From positions 1,974,663 through 2,038,662 of the forward strand of contig OZ026558.1 of assembly GCA_964020155.1 (NCBI GenBank): 64,000 nucleotides of DNA, given 5' to 3'. This document shows positions 45,666-56,789 of the stretch, in pieces. The stretch is from Chondrilla cf. caribensis (lineage: Eukaryota > Porifera > Demospongiae > Chondrillida > Chondrillidae). Below the pieces are notes generated by a model, which worked only from the letters and a program-made list of their open reading frames with translations, did not search any database and had not been told where the DNA came from. The position numbers and the translations under genes were made by a program. Position 1 is the stretch's first letter. The number at the start of each line of letters is the position of its first letter.

Positions 45666-48600
45666 TCACGGGTTGAGATTTTCTTCATCCTCAAGTAAAT
45701 CAGCTGTATTTCCCTTGGCAGACTGATCTATGCTATCCTTGCCCCTCTTGTGTGCCTGATTACCACGCGAATTATCCAAAAGCCTCGAGATCAACATCTT
45801 CAGGAAAAACGTAACTGCTCCAAGGATGACTGGAATGAAAGCAGAGCTGAGGAAAGCCCTGGCACTGCCTTGCTTCGTGTCCACATTGATGGCATATCCA
45901 TTGGAACCAATTACAGCACAATAACAGCCAACCATAGCAAGTAGTGGGATGAGTACCACACCATGCAGTATGGTGGTTCCTCTTCCCTGTGGTCTCTGTT
46001 GCTTTGGAGTGAAGAGGTAGGCAGAAATTGTGAACACTAAAGAGAAAATGTTCATAACGCAGAAAAGACAAAGTATGAGAACAAGTGCATTTGTTATCAC
46101 AGCAAATGGCTCTGCAAGCAAGACAAAACCAATAATTGTTCCATGTATGGTGATGTAAAGCATTGCCATCACGTTGATCACAATACCAATACAAAATATA
46201 AATGGCTTCGTACGCTGCAGCTTACAGCAACAGAAGAGTACAGCAGTTGGAATCAAGAAAATGTATGGCATTGATGGTGGTTTAACTGTTCCAGCAAAGT
46301 ATATGGCAATGGGTACTGCAAGTGGAGCAGGGAGGCTGACGATGCCAATGCCAGTGAACACATAACCAATATCACCTCCATTTAGAGGTGATACCCTGTT
46401 CAATGAGAATATACAGTACATCATGAATGGCAACACGAAGATGTTACAACTTGTGATACCATTTATCAGTCCATAATGCTTGTAGGTGTAGAAATGAGTT
46501 TGCTGTACATGAGTCTCTAAATGGCACTTCAGCACTAGGATAATTCCAATTGAGACCAATATAAGCTCCATTACTACCCCAATGTACAAAATCATTCGAG
46601 TCACATGTAAGCGTATGTTGAAATCAGCAAAATCCTCTGGAATTCGAAGAAATTCCTTACTGTAATTGCAGGTTTCTTGAACAAATCCCGAGTGCTGGTT
46701 AGTTTTTGTAACATCTTCAAGTGCATATTCCTGAAGCTGGATGAGAAATGTATAATGATTATACATGAATATTATAATATAATAATAATTATACTAGATG
46801 TGCACTTTGTGCAGAACCACACTATGGAAGAAAAATATGGTCAAGTCGATGTATATGTACATATATTTAACAATTTTACTGTAATATTAGATATTTTTTG
46901 AAAACAACTAACAAAAAGAACCAGATAGTCACCTCAGTTATGGCATACCTTACTTACGCGAAAGGACATTAAAAATCGTTATGCAAAATTTTTAGATAAA
47001 TAGGTCTGCCTATCACATAGCAATAAGTGTGCCACCGTGATGGAGAAAAATGTGAGTTACATTATTTTGTGCGTTGTGCAAACTTCAGCTTGTCTGTACA
47101 AGCGTTTATTACTTTATTTTGTAGCACGCCGATGCCCGCTCACATTAGCATTGACCAATATCAAATTTTATTTACAAGCAGGTTGAAACCCTTGGCAATC
47201 TAGACATTGCAACCCGGAAATTAATCAAATGAGTGGGAGCCAACTCTAGGCTACCCTAAGCAACAGAAACAGATAACGTTGCGGTATTAACCACTCAGTA
47301 ATTAATAATCATAGTTGACAACCCTAGAAAATCACCTTCAGGGACACCTATGTATCTACACCTATGTGATGTGGCCAAATGGCTCAAAGAATGTATTCAG
47401 CTAGGTTTAGTAATATTAATTGCGCCTGATAAATAGCTGTGAATGTACGGTATACGCCGCAGGAAAAGTACACATTTCCTAGGTTTTTCGCAAACAATTT
47501 GCAAAAAGACGAAACAGAAGTTGCAGTTATCATCGCTAATTTTTGCAGAAACTGTAGAGGGACCGATGTGAACGAACAGTACCTGGTTGCTGTCATAATC
47601 CCGTTGAACATTATTATATAAATAACTCCTCTTCATACCAGCAATACCAGCCGCCACGTGTAATCTTGGATGGTGTTTGTAACGATATTTAAGCTTATGC
47701 GGGGCACCTCGCCTTCTAAATATGTTTCGTCGGTGCTGATCAAGTTATAATATATCTAGATATTCATACTACTTAAGAATGTTGAATAACGATATAACAG
47801 CTACATAAAATCAAAGTGTTTGTCTGTCAATTATGATGGCATTTCTAAGGATGATTTGAATAAAGACAATCAGATTTTGCACCTTGTGTTTTACTGTTGT
47901 TAAATTTGGGACATTTCACCAATCCATGCATGACATGTTAACTGGAGAAAATCCGTGGATGTCCCAGATAATTTGGGATAGTTTGCAAAAATGAATAGTA
48001 TTATAATAGTAGTAGTATAGGTGTATTTAATTTGAATTTATGTGCAGTATTAAATGATTATAGTTCCTCTATCATGTATAATATATAGTATATAATGTAG
48101 GCCCACCACATTCCCAGACCGGTTATCCACACTGAGAATCGCCCTAGTTGCTTCTTCCTTAGAGGATGCCAGTCTTGTATCTATGGGTTCATGCTTGCAT
48201 TCAAACCCATTTCATTTCAACTTTGGGGGAGTTTGGTGGGATGAAAATTTTCACCATTTCATAGCATTGAACAAGTATAATTATACAATACCAATATCAG
48301 CAGGATTCAACAGTGCAAACCCAGAGAATATGCATATACCTCAAACTGTACTACTGATATCAGGATGGCTTGATGTTCTTTTTCAGGGACATGTTATCCC
48401 TACATCTGTTTCCATTTTTAATACATGTTCATTGAAAACACTGACTGCATGCGTTTATACAGACAATTATTCTGCTATCTAAGAGATGTTTCACCACAGT
48501 CCAGGAGGTATAGTATTACTGAATTGGACAATGTTAACATATGATCATACTTACCGAAGAGGTCATTTGCCATAGGAATTTTGTTGTCACGTTGGAACAA

Positions 48601-49031
48601 GGATAGGGGACAAAGATTCTTATTTTAGGAGGGTTCCATTCTTCAAAATAGTTCAATGTGTAAAGTGAGAGCTTGTTGAGAAACTCTGGTCTACCGTATA
48701 CGAACACTATCGATGACATCCATATCAGCTCAGGTCTTGGACAGGATGGTGTACTGAGCAATGTGACTTCTGATCCATTTGCATCAATTGATTTATAATC
48801 CACTATCACTGAATATGGCAAATGCCCATACGGTGGGTAGAAGGCCTGGGACAATTTCTGCCTGTTTTCTGTGTTGTTCATGAAGGTCATCTCTTCAAAC
48901 TTCCTGTAATCTTCAACACAGTTGACAGAGCTTTCAGTGAAGCTGAACCCATTGTATGCCGTACAAGCACAACATAGTACTGACGATATACCAAAGGCAG
49001 TCAACAATGTGCACCTCACTAGAATTGCCAT
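45666..49031 (-). CDS. A9: intact subfamily A multi-pass receptor-like protein
   Basis: Exon 1 is 48555-49031 (159 codons) and exon 2 is 45666-46736 (356 codons plus TGA): 515 aa. Intron 46737-48554 (1818 nt), GT..AG, phase 0; parts match the A5/A8 intron (47300-47420 and 47760-48060), and it carries its own inserted material in between. The membrane-proximal sequon is lost (LHVTRMILYIG instead of FNVTRM). One residue is missing after the second membrane segment (FSLNRVSP), and the tail is LLEDEENLNP, which breaks the EEIL motif seen in the other copies. Exon 2 begins LQEYALED. All four conserved cysteines are kept. The 5' UTR intron at 49034-49094 has the weaker donor GTAAAT. Confidence 0.86.
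46800..47760. other. Unique insertion inside the A9 intron
   Basis: The stretch 46800-47290 and 47440-47750 has no counterpart in the A5 or A8 introns. It holds CpG-containing sequence unlike its surroundings. I see no gene or clear terminal repeats. Confidence 0.45.
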
Positions 49032-49127
49032 AACTGGTGGAATTGTGGTTGTACTGTGTGTGGCTGTATTTATCAAGTCACAACCGGTATTTACTCAATG
49101 TGTATATGAAAATGAAAGCAACTTGCA

Positions 49128-49763
49128 ACAAGCAATGCGTTTGTTATCACTGCAAATGTTTCGGCTAGTACTGCAAACAGTGTGAGTGACAGTGCAATCA
49201 TAACACTGGAAAGCTACCTTGTTGTGCCATTCCAAATAGAAGTGACTTCACATGTTTTGTATTACAATAACAGAACAATACAGTGACTGGTATCATGAGA
49301 ATGTACAGAATACCTGGTAACTGTTTATAGTATTTTATACAAAGTACTCCTGGAAGAGGGCCCTTGGATATTGCAAAGGATTTATTATAAGTCTCTTGTT
49401 GCTGTCATCTGATCCGAATAGCTGCTTGACAACTGATATGTGTCCATAAGACAACATGTACACTGTTGCAGTTATAAATCCTATCACAGTCAGCCATAAT
49501 AGCATTGGTATGAATAGGAATAGCTTTGGTCAATGCAGTGTTTTATTTGCCATTTTATCACACCTATAGCAATTAACCACAGCGAAATGACTTCCAGTAT
49601 GCCTCCAATTAGGAAATACACTCCATATCTAACAGTGATTGATGTAGTGGAATTTGCTACCACTGATTCTACTGGGCAGGATGTATGTTGCATCATTGGC
49701 AGTTCATGACAACAATCCCATTATGTGCATCCTTATGAGCTCACCAAGTACATAGTCTTGTAG
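49128..49763 (-). pseudogene. Subfamily B exon-2 relic upstream of A9
   Basis: B-type homology from the 'PFAVITN' region to the exon start. The acceptor (GCAG before CTACAAGACTATGTAC) is preserved. A piece of ~65 codons near the start (THSGIVVIKRT..YFLIGGILEV region) is still readable but with frame breaks. The B1-intron-like sequence follows to ~50070. Confidence 0.75.
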
Positions 49764-50075
49764 CTGCACTCATGGGGATAAAACTGGAACTACTTTACAC
49801 TCATGAGTGAACTATCAGACTGATAAAAATGATTTCCATATAGAATACCATTATTATGTACATGTTGTTATATAGTATAAATGTAAGTGTCAAAAATGGA
49901 TAGTTGCACAACATAAATGATGTATCTTGAACGCCATCACTATGGTAATATAAGAACAATAACAATAAGAACAATGTCTAATATAGAAAAACCACCTTTA
50001 TTCAATCCATGGGGGTTCATTTGTGACACATACCACTGTATATAATTACTGCGCATTTAATTATTCTACAGTGAA

Positions 50076-50648
50076 TTACCATATATTCACCAATGTTTCG
50101 GCAGACCAAAAACTTAATTTCAGCTGCAAGTCGGCAATTAGGGATGCAATGGTTAGAACCAGAGATGTGGTGGAAATTTAGGGGAAAATGATGACAATTT
50201 AGAGTACACACCAAAAACATTGGTGTCCCCAAATGGCCACGGCGGAATTCTCTGGCGGTATACATAGTGGCACCTGTTCGTGGGTATCATATTATATCGT
50301 ATCATCATACATGGACCAGTGAGAAGCACTTTGCTCATCTTCTATATAACGAGAATTAGGTGAATATTACGCAATTGAAGGTGTAAAAGGTTATATTTGT
50401 ACATTTATAGCCAGTATTTGACTACTTTTGGTGTTGATTGGCACTGCCTCTGCAACACGATAAACGTAATAAAGTGAAAAAGAACAAAGGGAGAGGCGTA
50501 TAGCACATTAAGAGACAAAACGGGGTCAATACTTACAGGTGGTGAAAAATTAGGATCAATACTAAAAATTATGGAACCAGAGTACCAGACCCTATTTGGA
50601 CGGATACCGAAGAGTAAGGGTGCGGAAGAATTAGGGAATATACGGTAA
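50076..50648. mobile_element. Possible MITE with TTACC(A/G)TATATTC termini
   Basis: The left end TTACCATATATTCACC at 50076 and the reverse complement of the right end (TTACCGTATATTCCC, ending 50648) match over about 14 bases. The interruption sits where the B-intron-like flank ends. The interior has no convincing gene. Target-site duplication not resolved. Confidence 0.55.
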
Positions 50649-52621
50649 TTATTACAATTACTAGTGTGAACGTGTGACATAGAAACATTAACTATAACAT
50701 GTGTTAACGGTGTATGTTACATGTACTTATACTCATGTGCTTATGTGATTTTTGTATATTGCGTTGTATGTCGAGTGCTACCATACACCGCATACACGCA
50801 TGCGCACACAACACGCATGTGTAGTAGCATCATGATAGAGTGTAGGCTTATGTTACGTAGAGTGAATTGAATTGGTAATTATAGAATTTTGTTCACTTTG
50901 TTCGTCATATTGTTGGGATCAATAGGAATATATGGACTCACGGCCATCCTAACCGAGGATGGCATAATTACGTCATCAGCGCTAATGTCAGGGGCGTATT
51001 GGACAAAATGACCAACGGTTCCGATTCATTACGATATTTTCATCCCCGACAATTTCACTTCAACCTGTTAATCAACAACCGCTTGATTTGATACTTTCAT
51101 CAATTCCCCTGCTGTTCTTAAAATTTTCTGCTGCTATCAGTTCTACCACTTTCATCGACATTTCTACTACCTTGAACCAGTTCCACCACTTCCATTGAGT
51201 TTCCAATCATCATTGATGAATGTATGCCTATTTACTGTTATGAAATCAATGCAATCGATTATGTACGTAATAATTTGTGATCACTTCTGATATTCACCAT
51301 AACATCGGTCCGTATGTTATATATAATCATAATTCAAATGTTTATCTGAATTGTCACATGAGAATCAGCTGTTGATGATTTTGGCAGCAATTTGAAGATT
51401 TTTAGCGGTTGTAACAGCTACTTAAGGAGCGATCAACATGTCCCTGGTGGATTTCGGTCCTATTATCATTGGTAACAGAGATAAGCAGATTTCTTGGATG
51501 CAGTCCAAATCACTGCTAGCGTCATCCAAGCAATGCACAGCATGCAATGTGCAGATGGCATTCTCACCCCGTAGTGACTTTAGTGACGGATACCGGTTTG
51601 TTACAATCACAATTTAACAAACTTAATTGAATCAATTACAAAGATTATCATTTGAAAATCTAGTTAATCTAGGAATTTAATAAAAATGAACTTTCTACCA
51701 TTAGTGTTACTTTTGAGTGGTCTACTTCTAGTTACACATGTATAGTAATTTATTACATAGATCACTATTATATTTTCTAATAATAATTGATAAATAATAT
51801 AGGTACCTACTACAATTGTAACGACAGTGCTAGACTCATGTGTCACTTGGAATAGTTATGGATACATACAATAATCAACAATGATGTTACGGGAGAGAAT
51901 CAGATTCTAATAATAGAACATGTCCATACATAAACTATTGTGTCTATGATTAGTGTGTGTATATAAGGCACTATACTATTTCACCTTTCCACTGTTTTGT
52001 GAAAGCTGAAAGGATATTAATGTATATGCGTTAGTGTAATACTCATCATAATCACTGATACAGACCACAATAACAATTAGATCCAAAATCTGTCAGGTTT
52101 CCATACTGAAGTGATAATCATTGTGTTTGCATAATTTGACACATAATAATAACAAAGTACAGTTACACCTTAACCTTGTCCCGTTCAATTTCTTAAAGAG
52201 TGCATCAGCTGTCCTTCCAGGATCTTGGTAGGGTCACATTTTTCCCCAGCAACATATATGCAGTTTTCTGGGGAAATTACAGCCTACAAGTGAAGGTACA
52301 AACTGTGCAATTTATTGAAAACTTAAAAAAAGCCCGATCTAAGCCAAAAGAGTCACTTGAACCCTGGCCCCAATGGATCTGCCCCGATCATTATTTGCTT
52401 AACACAAATGGACATGAAGACAAATCATATAAACTGGTTTCTATTGTCAAAATAAATCACAAATGAAAAATGGAAGAGTGATAAGTATCATTACTACAAT
52501 TGATACATGATGATATTATATTTATATATTTTATGATATAATGTATGGAGCCATAATATAATGTGAAATCAACTCAATATATGTTAACTTGATGTGCATT
52601 AATGAATGATAACATTGTTAA
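50649..52621. other. Spacer, partly unique, no supported gene
   Basis: 50650-51650 is single-copy within the window and richer in CpG. It includes a short hairpin (GCCATCC..GGATGGC near 50943-50964) and a 62-codon minus-strand frame at 51422-51610 that I cannot link to anything. From 51660 the sequence is array upstream flank, then from ~52140 the downstream flank of A10. Confidence 0.5.
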
Positions 52622-52623
52622 TA

Positions 52624-54275
52624 CAGTGGGCCCCGCTTAATGGCATACCACCGGGACTAGCCAAAAATATTCCTATATCCGGAGTATTCCATTATCCGAA
52701 TTGCGTTTATTGTCATCGTATGCGTTTAATAGCGTATTGCGTAACGTGCGAAATCAGTTCAGGTGTATTATTATCGATATCTTAACACGACATGGCGCAA
52801 AGCAAACGAAAGGATCTTTCTGTTGCAGAGAAGCTGAAAGTTATCGACGCTTTGACTCAAAAGAAGACTCAAATGGAGGTAGCCAAAGAATTCGGTATTT
52901 CACAAACGCAGGTTTCAAGAATAAGCGGTAAAAGAGATGAAATCCGACAAAAAGCAAAAGAGAATACTAACATCACCCGAAAAAGACAAAGAACAGGTAA
53001 AAGTGCAGATGTTGAGACGGCTCTTCTTCGACGGTTCGAGCAAATGCGTGCAAAAGGAGCCCCTGTTAACGGTCCCCTTCTAAAGGAGAAAGCAGAGAGT
53101 CTGGCAGAGTCCCTTGGAGTACCCGGCTTTGAGGCGTCTAACGGCTGGCTGTATCGTTGGAAGGAGCGACATAATCTTTCGTACAAGAAGATGCACGGAG
53201 AAAGCGCTGATGCTGATTTGAAATCAGCTGAGAAATGGCTCAGTGACGTTTTGCCAAATCTAATACAGGACTGGTCTCCTGAAGATATATATAATTGCGA
53301 TGAAACTGGATTATTTTATCGAGCCTTACCTGATGGAACATATGCACTCAAAGGGGAGAAGGTTGCTGGTGGGAAAAAGTGTAAACAAAGATTAACTGTT
53401 TTACTTTGCTGTAATAGCGAAGGGAGCCATATGCTACCTCCATTAATCATTGGAACCAGCAAGAAACCCCGTTGCTTCAAGAATGTGCAACAGCTGCCAG
53501 TTCCTTATGAAGCAAACGCCACAGCCTGGATGACCTCTGAGCTGTTTTGTAAATGGCTTATTGAACTTGATTTGGAAATGAAGAGAAAGAAGCGTAACAT
53601 CCTCCTTTTTGCAGATAATGCTCCATGTCATGCAGTGCACAATCTACCGAGATTGACAAATGTGCAACTTGAGTTCCTGCCCCCAAATACAACCTCAAAA
53701 ATACAACCTTTGGATCAAGGGATCATCAGAGCCATGAAGCAGCACTACAGGAAACGCTTACTATCAAACCTTGTAGCGAAGTTAGAAAGTAACTCAGAGA
53801 AACCGCTCACTGAATTCATCAAAACAACGACAGTTCTTGATGCTCTTCACTTTTTAAAGCAAGCTTGGCAGAAGGTCACACCTTTATGCATTCAAAACTG
53901 TTTTCGAAAGGCAGGATTTGATTTGAGGTCACCAATCCAACCGAGTCTAGAGAGAAATGCTGATGACACGCAATTTAACTGGTCTTCATTGGGAATTACC
54001 GACTTTTTCAAGTTTTCAAAGGTCTAACGTTTTGTTCATTATATTGCATGATTGATATTTAACAAGTGTAGTTGTATTTCTTATTCCTTTAAATGTAATT
54101 TGGACTCATTCCACGTTAAATTTATATGCCATTATCCAGAATATTCTTTTAAGTGTTATTCCTTTAAGCATAAAATATAGTACACAAATATATACAACCG
54201 AACTGGGACTTTGGAATAATATTCCTTTATCCAGAATATTCCTTTAAGTGTTATGCGATTAAGTGGGGCCCACTG
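52624..54275 (+). mobile_element. Complete Tigger/pogo DNA transposon
   Basis: 1652 bp. The left end begins CAGTGGGCCCCGCTTAAT and the right end closes with ATTAAGTGGGGCCCACTG, its near-exact reverse complement. Flanked by TA target-site duplications (52622-52623 and 54276-54277). Subterminal repeats of the type ATTCCTTTAAGTGTTAT / TTATCCAGAATATTCC occur near the right end. Removing the element and one TA restores the flank sequence seen downstream of other A genes, so the empty site is visible by comparison with ~44850. It sits 60 bp beyond the A10 stop codon. Confidence 0.95.
52792..54027 (+). CDS. Tigger/pogo-family transposase
   Basis: 411 aa, uninterrupted, fills the transposon. Residues ~5-55 form a psq/CENP-B-type helix-turn-helix (LSVAEKLKVIDAL...EFGISQTQVSRI). 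Residues ~70-135 form the second CENP-B-type DNA-binding domain (GPLLKEKAESLAESLG, NGWLYRWKERHNLS). The DDE catalytic domain follows with D170 in CDETGLF, D275 in FADNAPCH and D308 in KIQPLDQGII, giving DD32D spacing within the range known for pogo/Tigger. It is a nuclear enzyme that cuts and pastes the surrounding element at TA sites. The reading frame and all three acidic residues are intact, so it may be active or very recently active. The start is the first ATG after the left terminal repeat and gives the full N-terminal domain. Confidence 0.95.
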   Translation: MAQSKRKDLSVAEKLKVIDALTQKKTQMEVAKEFGISQTQVSRISGKRDEIRQKAKENTNITRKRQRTGKSADVETALLRRFEQMRAKGAPVNGPLLKEKAESLAESLGVPGFEASNGWLYRWKERHNLSYKKMHGESADADLKSAEKWLSDVLPNLIQDWSPEDIYNCDETGLFYRALPDGTYALKGEKVAGGKKCKQRLTVLLCCNSEGSHMLPPLIIGTSKKPRCFKNVQQLPVPYEANATAWMTSELFCKWLIELDLEMKRKKRNILLFADNAPCHAVHNLPRLTNVQLEFLPPNTTSKIQPLDQGIIRAMKQHYRKRLLSNLVAKLESNSEKPLTEFIKTTTVLDALHFLKQAWQKVTPLCIQNCFRKAGFDLRSPIQPSLERNADDTQFNWSSLGITDFFKFSKV

Positions 54276-54337
54276 TATAACTAATTACGATGTAAGTTTA
54301 CACATTATCATGTAATTTGTGCATAATATTATGCCGA

Positions 54338-56300
54338 TCATGGATTAAGAATTTCTTCATCCTCAATTAACTCAGTCGTGTTTCCCTCAGCAGACTGATC
54401 TCTGCTATAATTGCCCCTCTTGTGTACCTGATTACCACCTGAATTATCCAAAAGCTTCGAAATCAACATCTTCAGGAAGAATGTAACTGTTCCAAGGATT
54501 ACTGGAATGAAAGCAGAGCTGAGTAAAGCCCTAGTACTGTCCTGCTTTGTGTCCACATTGATGGCATACCCACTGGAACCAAGTACAGCACAATAACAGC
54601 CAACCATAGAGAGTAGTGGAATGAGTACCACAGCATGCAGTATGGTGGTTCCTCTTCCCTGTGGTCTCTGTCGCTTTGAAGTAAAGAGGTAGGCAGAAAT
54701 TGTGAACACTAAAGAGAAAATGTTGACAAGACAGAAAAGAACAAGTACGAGAACAAGTGCATTTGTTATCACAGCAAATGGCTCAGCAAGCAAGGCAAAA
54801 ACAATAACTGTTCCGTGTATGGTGATGTAAAGTACTGTCGTCACGTTGATCACAATACCCATACAAAATACAATTGGCTTTGTACGCTGCAGTTTACAGC
54901 AACAGAAGAGTACAGCAGTTGGAATCAAGAAAATGTATGGCATTGATGGTGGTTTAACTGTTCTAGCAAAGTATATAGCAATGGGTACTGCAAGTACAGC
55001 AGGGAGGCTGACGATGCCAATGCCAGTGACCAAGTAACCAATATCACCTTCATTCTGAGGTGATACCCTGTTAATTAGCGAAAATGCACAGTACATCATG
55101 AATGGCAACATAAAGATGTTGCAACTTGTGATACCACTTGTCAGTCCATAATGCTTGTAGGTGTAGAAATGAATTTGTTGTACATGAGTCTCCAAATGGC
55201 ACTTCAGTACAAGGATAATTCCAATTGAGACCAATATAAGCTCCATTACTCCCCCAATGCATAAAATCATTCGAGTGACTTTGAAACGTTTTTTGAAATC
55301 CAAGAATTCATCTGGAAATTGGAGAAACTCCTGGCTGTAATAGCAGCTTTGCAGAACAAATCCTGATTGCTGATTACTAGATTTTGTAGCATCTTCAAGT
55401 GTATATTGCTGAAGCTGGATAAGGAAAAATAATGATTGTACATTTTGATTAACATTATATTGTAGTAATAGTGTAAGAATAAGAAATATTTTGTTATAAT
55501 CTCTATGCAAATATAGCCTAAATATTATATTATTCGTACGTGGATTAGCACCCTAGGATAGACGAGGTTGTCGGTTGTGGTATGTTGAAATCAGAATGGT
55601 TATACTGTACATGTAAGGTTCTTTGACTATTGAGGGATGTGTCATCCCTATTATCCGTTTCCATAGTAGAATGGAACTTAGTACCTGTCTGTTTATGAGC
55701 ACAGACTGCTTATTTTGGTACACTGTCAGACAATATAATACAGAGATCTAAGGGTTGCTTCTGAATCAATACAGTCAAGGTGGAATAGTATTGCTGAAAA
55801 GAAAGATGTGTAAATAACATACTTACCAAAGAGGTCATTTGCAATAGGAAATTTCTTTTCACGTTGGAACAAGGATAGGGAACAAAAATTGTTATTTTAG
55901 GAGGTTTCCATTCTTCAAAATAGTTCAATGTGTAAAGTGAGAGTTTGTTGAGAAACTCTGGTCTAGCATATATGAACACTATTGAAGACATCCATATCAG
56001 CTCAGGTCTTGGACAGGATGGTGTACTGAGCAATGTGACTTTTGATCCATTTGCATCAATTGATTTATAATCCACTATCACTGAATATGGCAAATGTCCA
56101 TATGGTGGGTAGAAGGCCTGGGACAATTTCTGCCGGTTTTCTGTGTTGTTCATGAAGGTCATCTCTTCAAACTTCCTGTAATCTTTAATACAGTTGACAG
56201 AGCTTTCAGTGGTGCCGAATCCATTGAATGCTGCACAATCATTGAGTACTGACGATATACCAAAGACAGTCAACAACGTGAACCTCACTAGAATTGCCAT
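54338..56300 (-). CDS. A10: intact subfamily A multi-pass receptor-like protein
   Basis: Exon 1 is 55827-56300 (158 codons) and exon 2 is 54338-55414 (358 codons plus TGA): 516 aa. The 412-nt intron (55415-55826) is GT..AG, phase 0. It is the most divergent intact A copy: exon 2 begins LQQYTLEDATKSSNQ, the linker is LQSCYYSQEFLQFPDEF, and the membrane-proximal NVT has become KVT. In exon 1 the mature N-terminus is shorter (NDCAAFNGFG), NGS is NGS/NGSK and the last sequon is SNVK (lost), but the four cysteines remain. The basic loop reads TSKRQRPQGRG. 5' UTR intron at 56303-56363. No B relic lies upstream. A Tigger element sits just past the stop codon. Confidence 0.87.
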
Positions 56301-56789
56301 AACTGGTGGAATTGTGGTCGTATTGTGTGTGACTGTATTTATTAAGTTGCAAGAGGTACTTACTCAAAGTGTGTATATATGAAGCTGAAAGCAACTCATT
56401 TTGTCATAGAATTAAGTGTGAGTTTATAAAAGAAAGGAACATCTTTCCTTGAGTGTGGAACTATTGACAATACTATTTCAACATTTCTGTTTCTATCTTG
56501 AATATGATTGTATATACTTGTGTAAGGTGCTGCATCCATTTCAATACTACATAAGACCATGTCGCTAAAAAGTGCCAAACATAGTCAGAACTGTAAATGT
56601 ACCTTTACTATGACTACCATAACTCGTGGGATCAGTTATAGATATCACATTCAACAATTCTTTGCTGTAAAGCTGTGACACTGAACTGAACTGAAACCCA
56701 TTGCCATACACAGTGTTAATCTAAGATGGAAAGCAACATCTAATTAGACTGTACAACTGTAAGAGAAGGCAATAATGATTGTGCTCCTT

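Noticed and set aside
45772..46194. 140-codon minus-strand frame overlapping A9 exon 2
   Set aside because: Out of frame with the conserved membrane protein that every paralogue preserves; overlapping frames like this recur only because exon 2 is conserved.
51422..51610. 62-codon minus-strand frame in the unique spacer
   Set aside because: No recognisable motif, no start context, no splice signals I could defend. Could be an exon of an unknown gene, but unsupported.
52869..53186. 105-codon minus-strand frame
   Set aside because: Lies entirely opposite the transposase coding sequence, which has intact catalytic motifs; a shadow frame.
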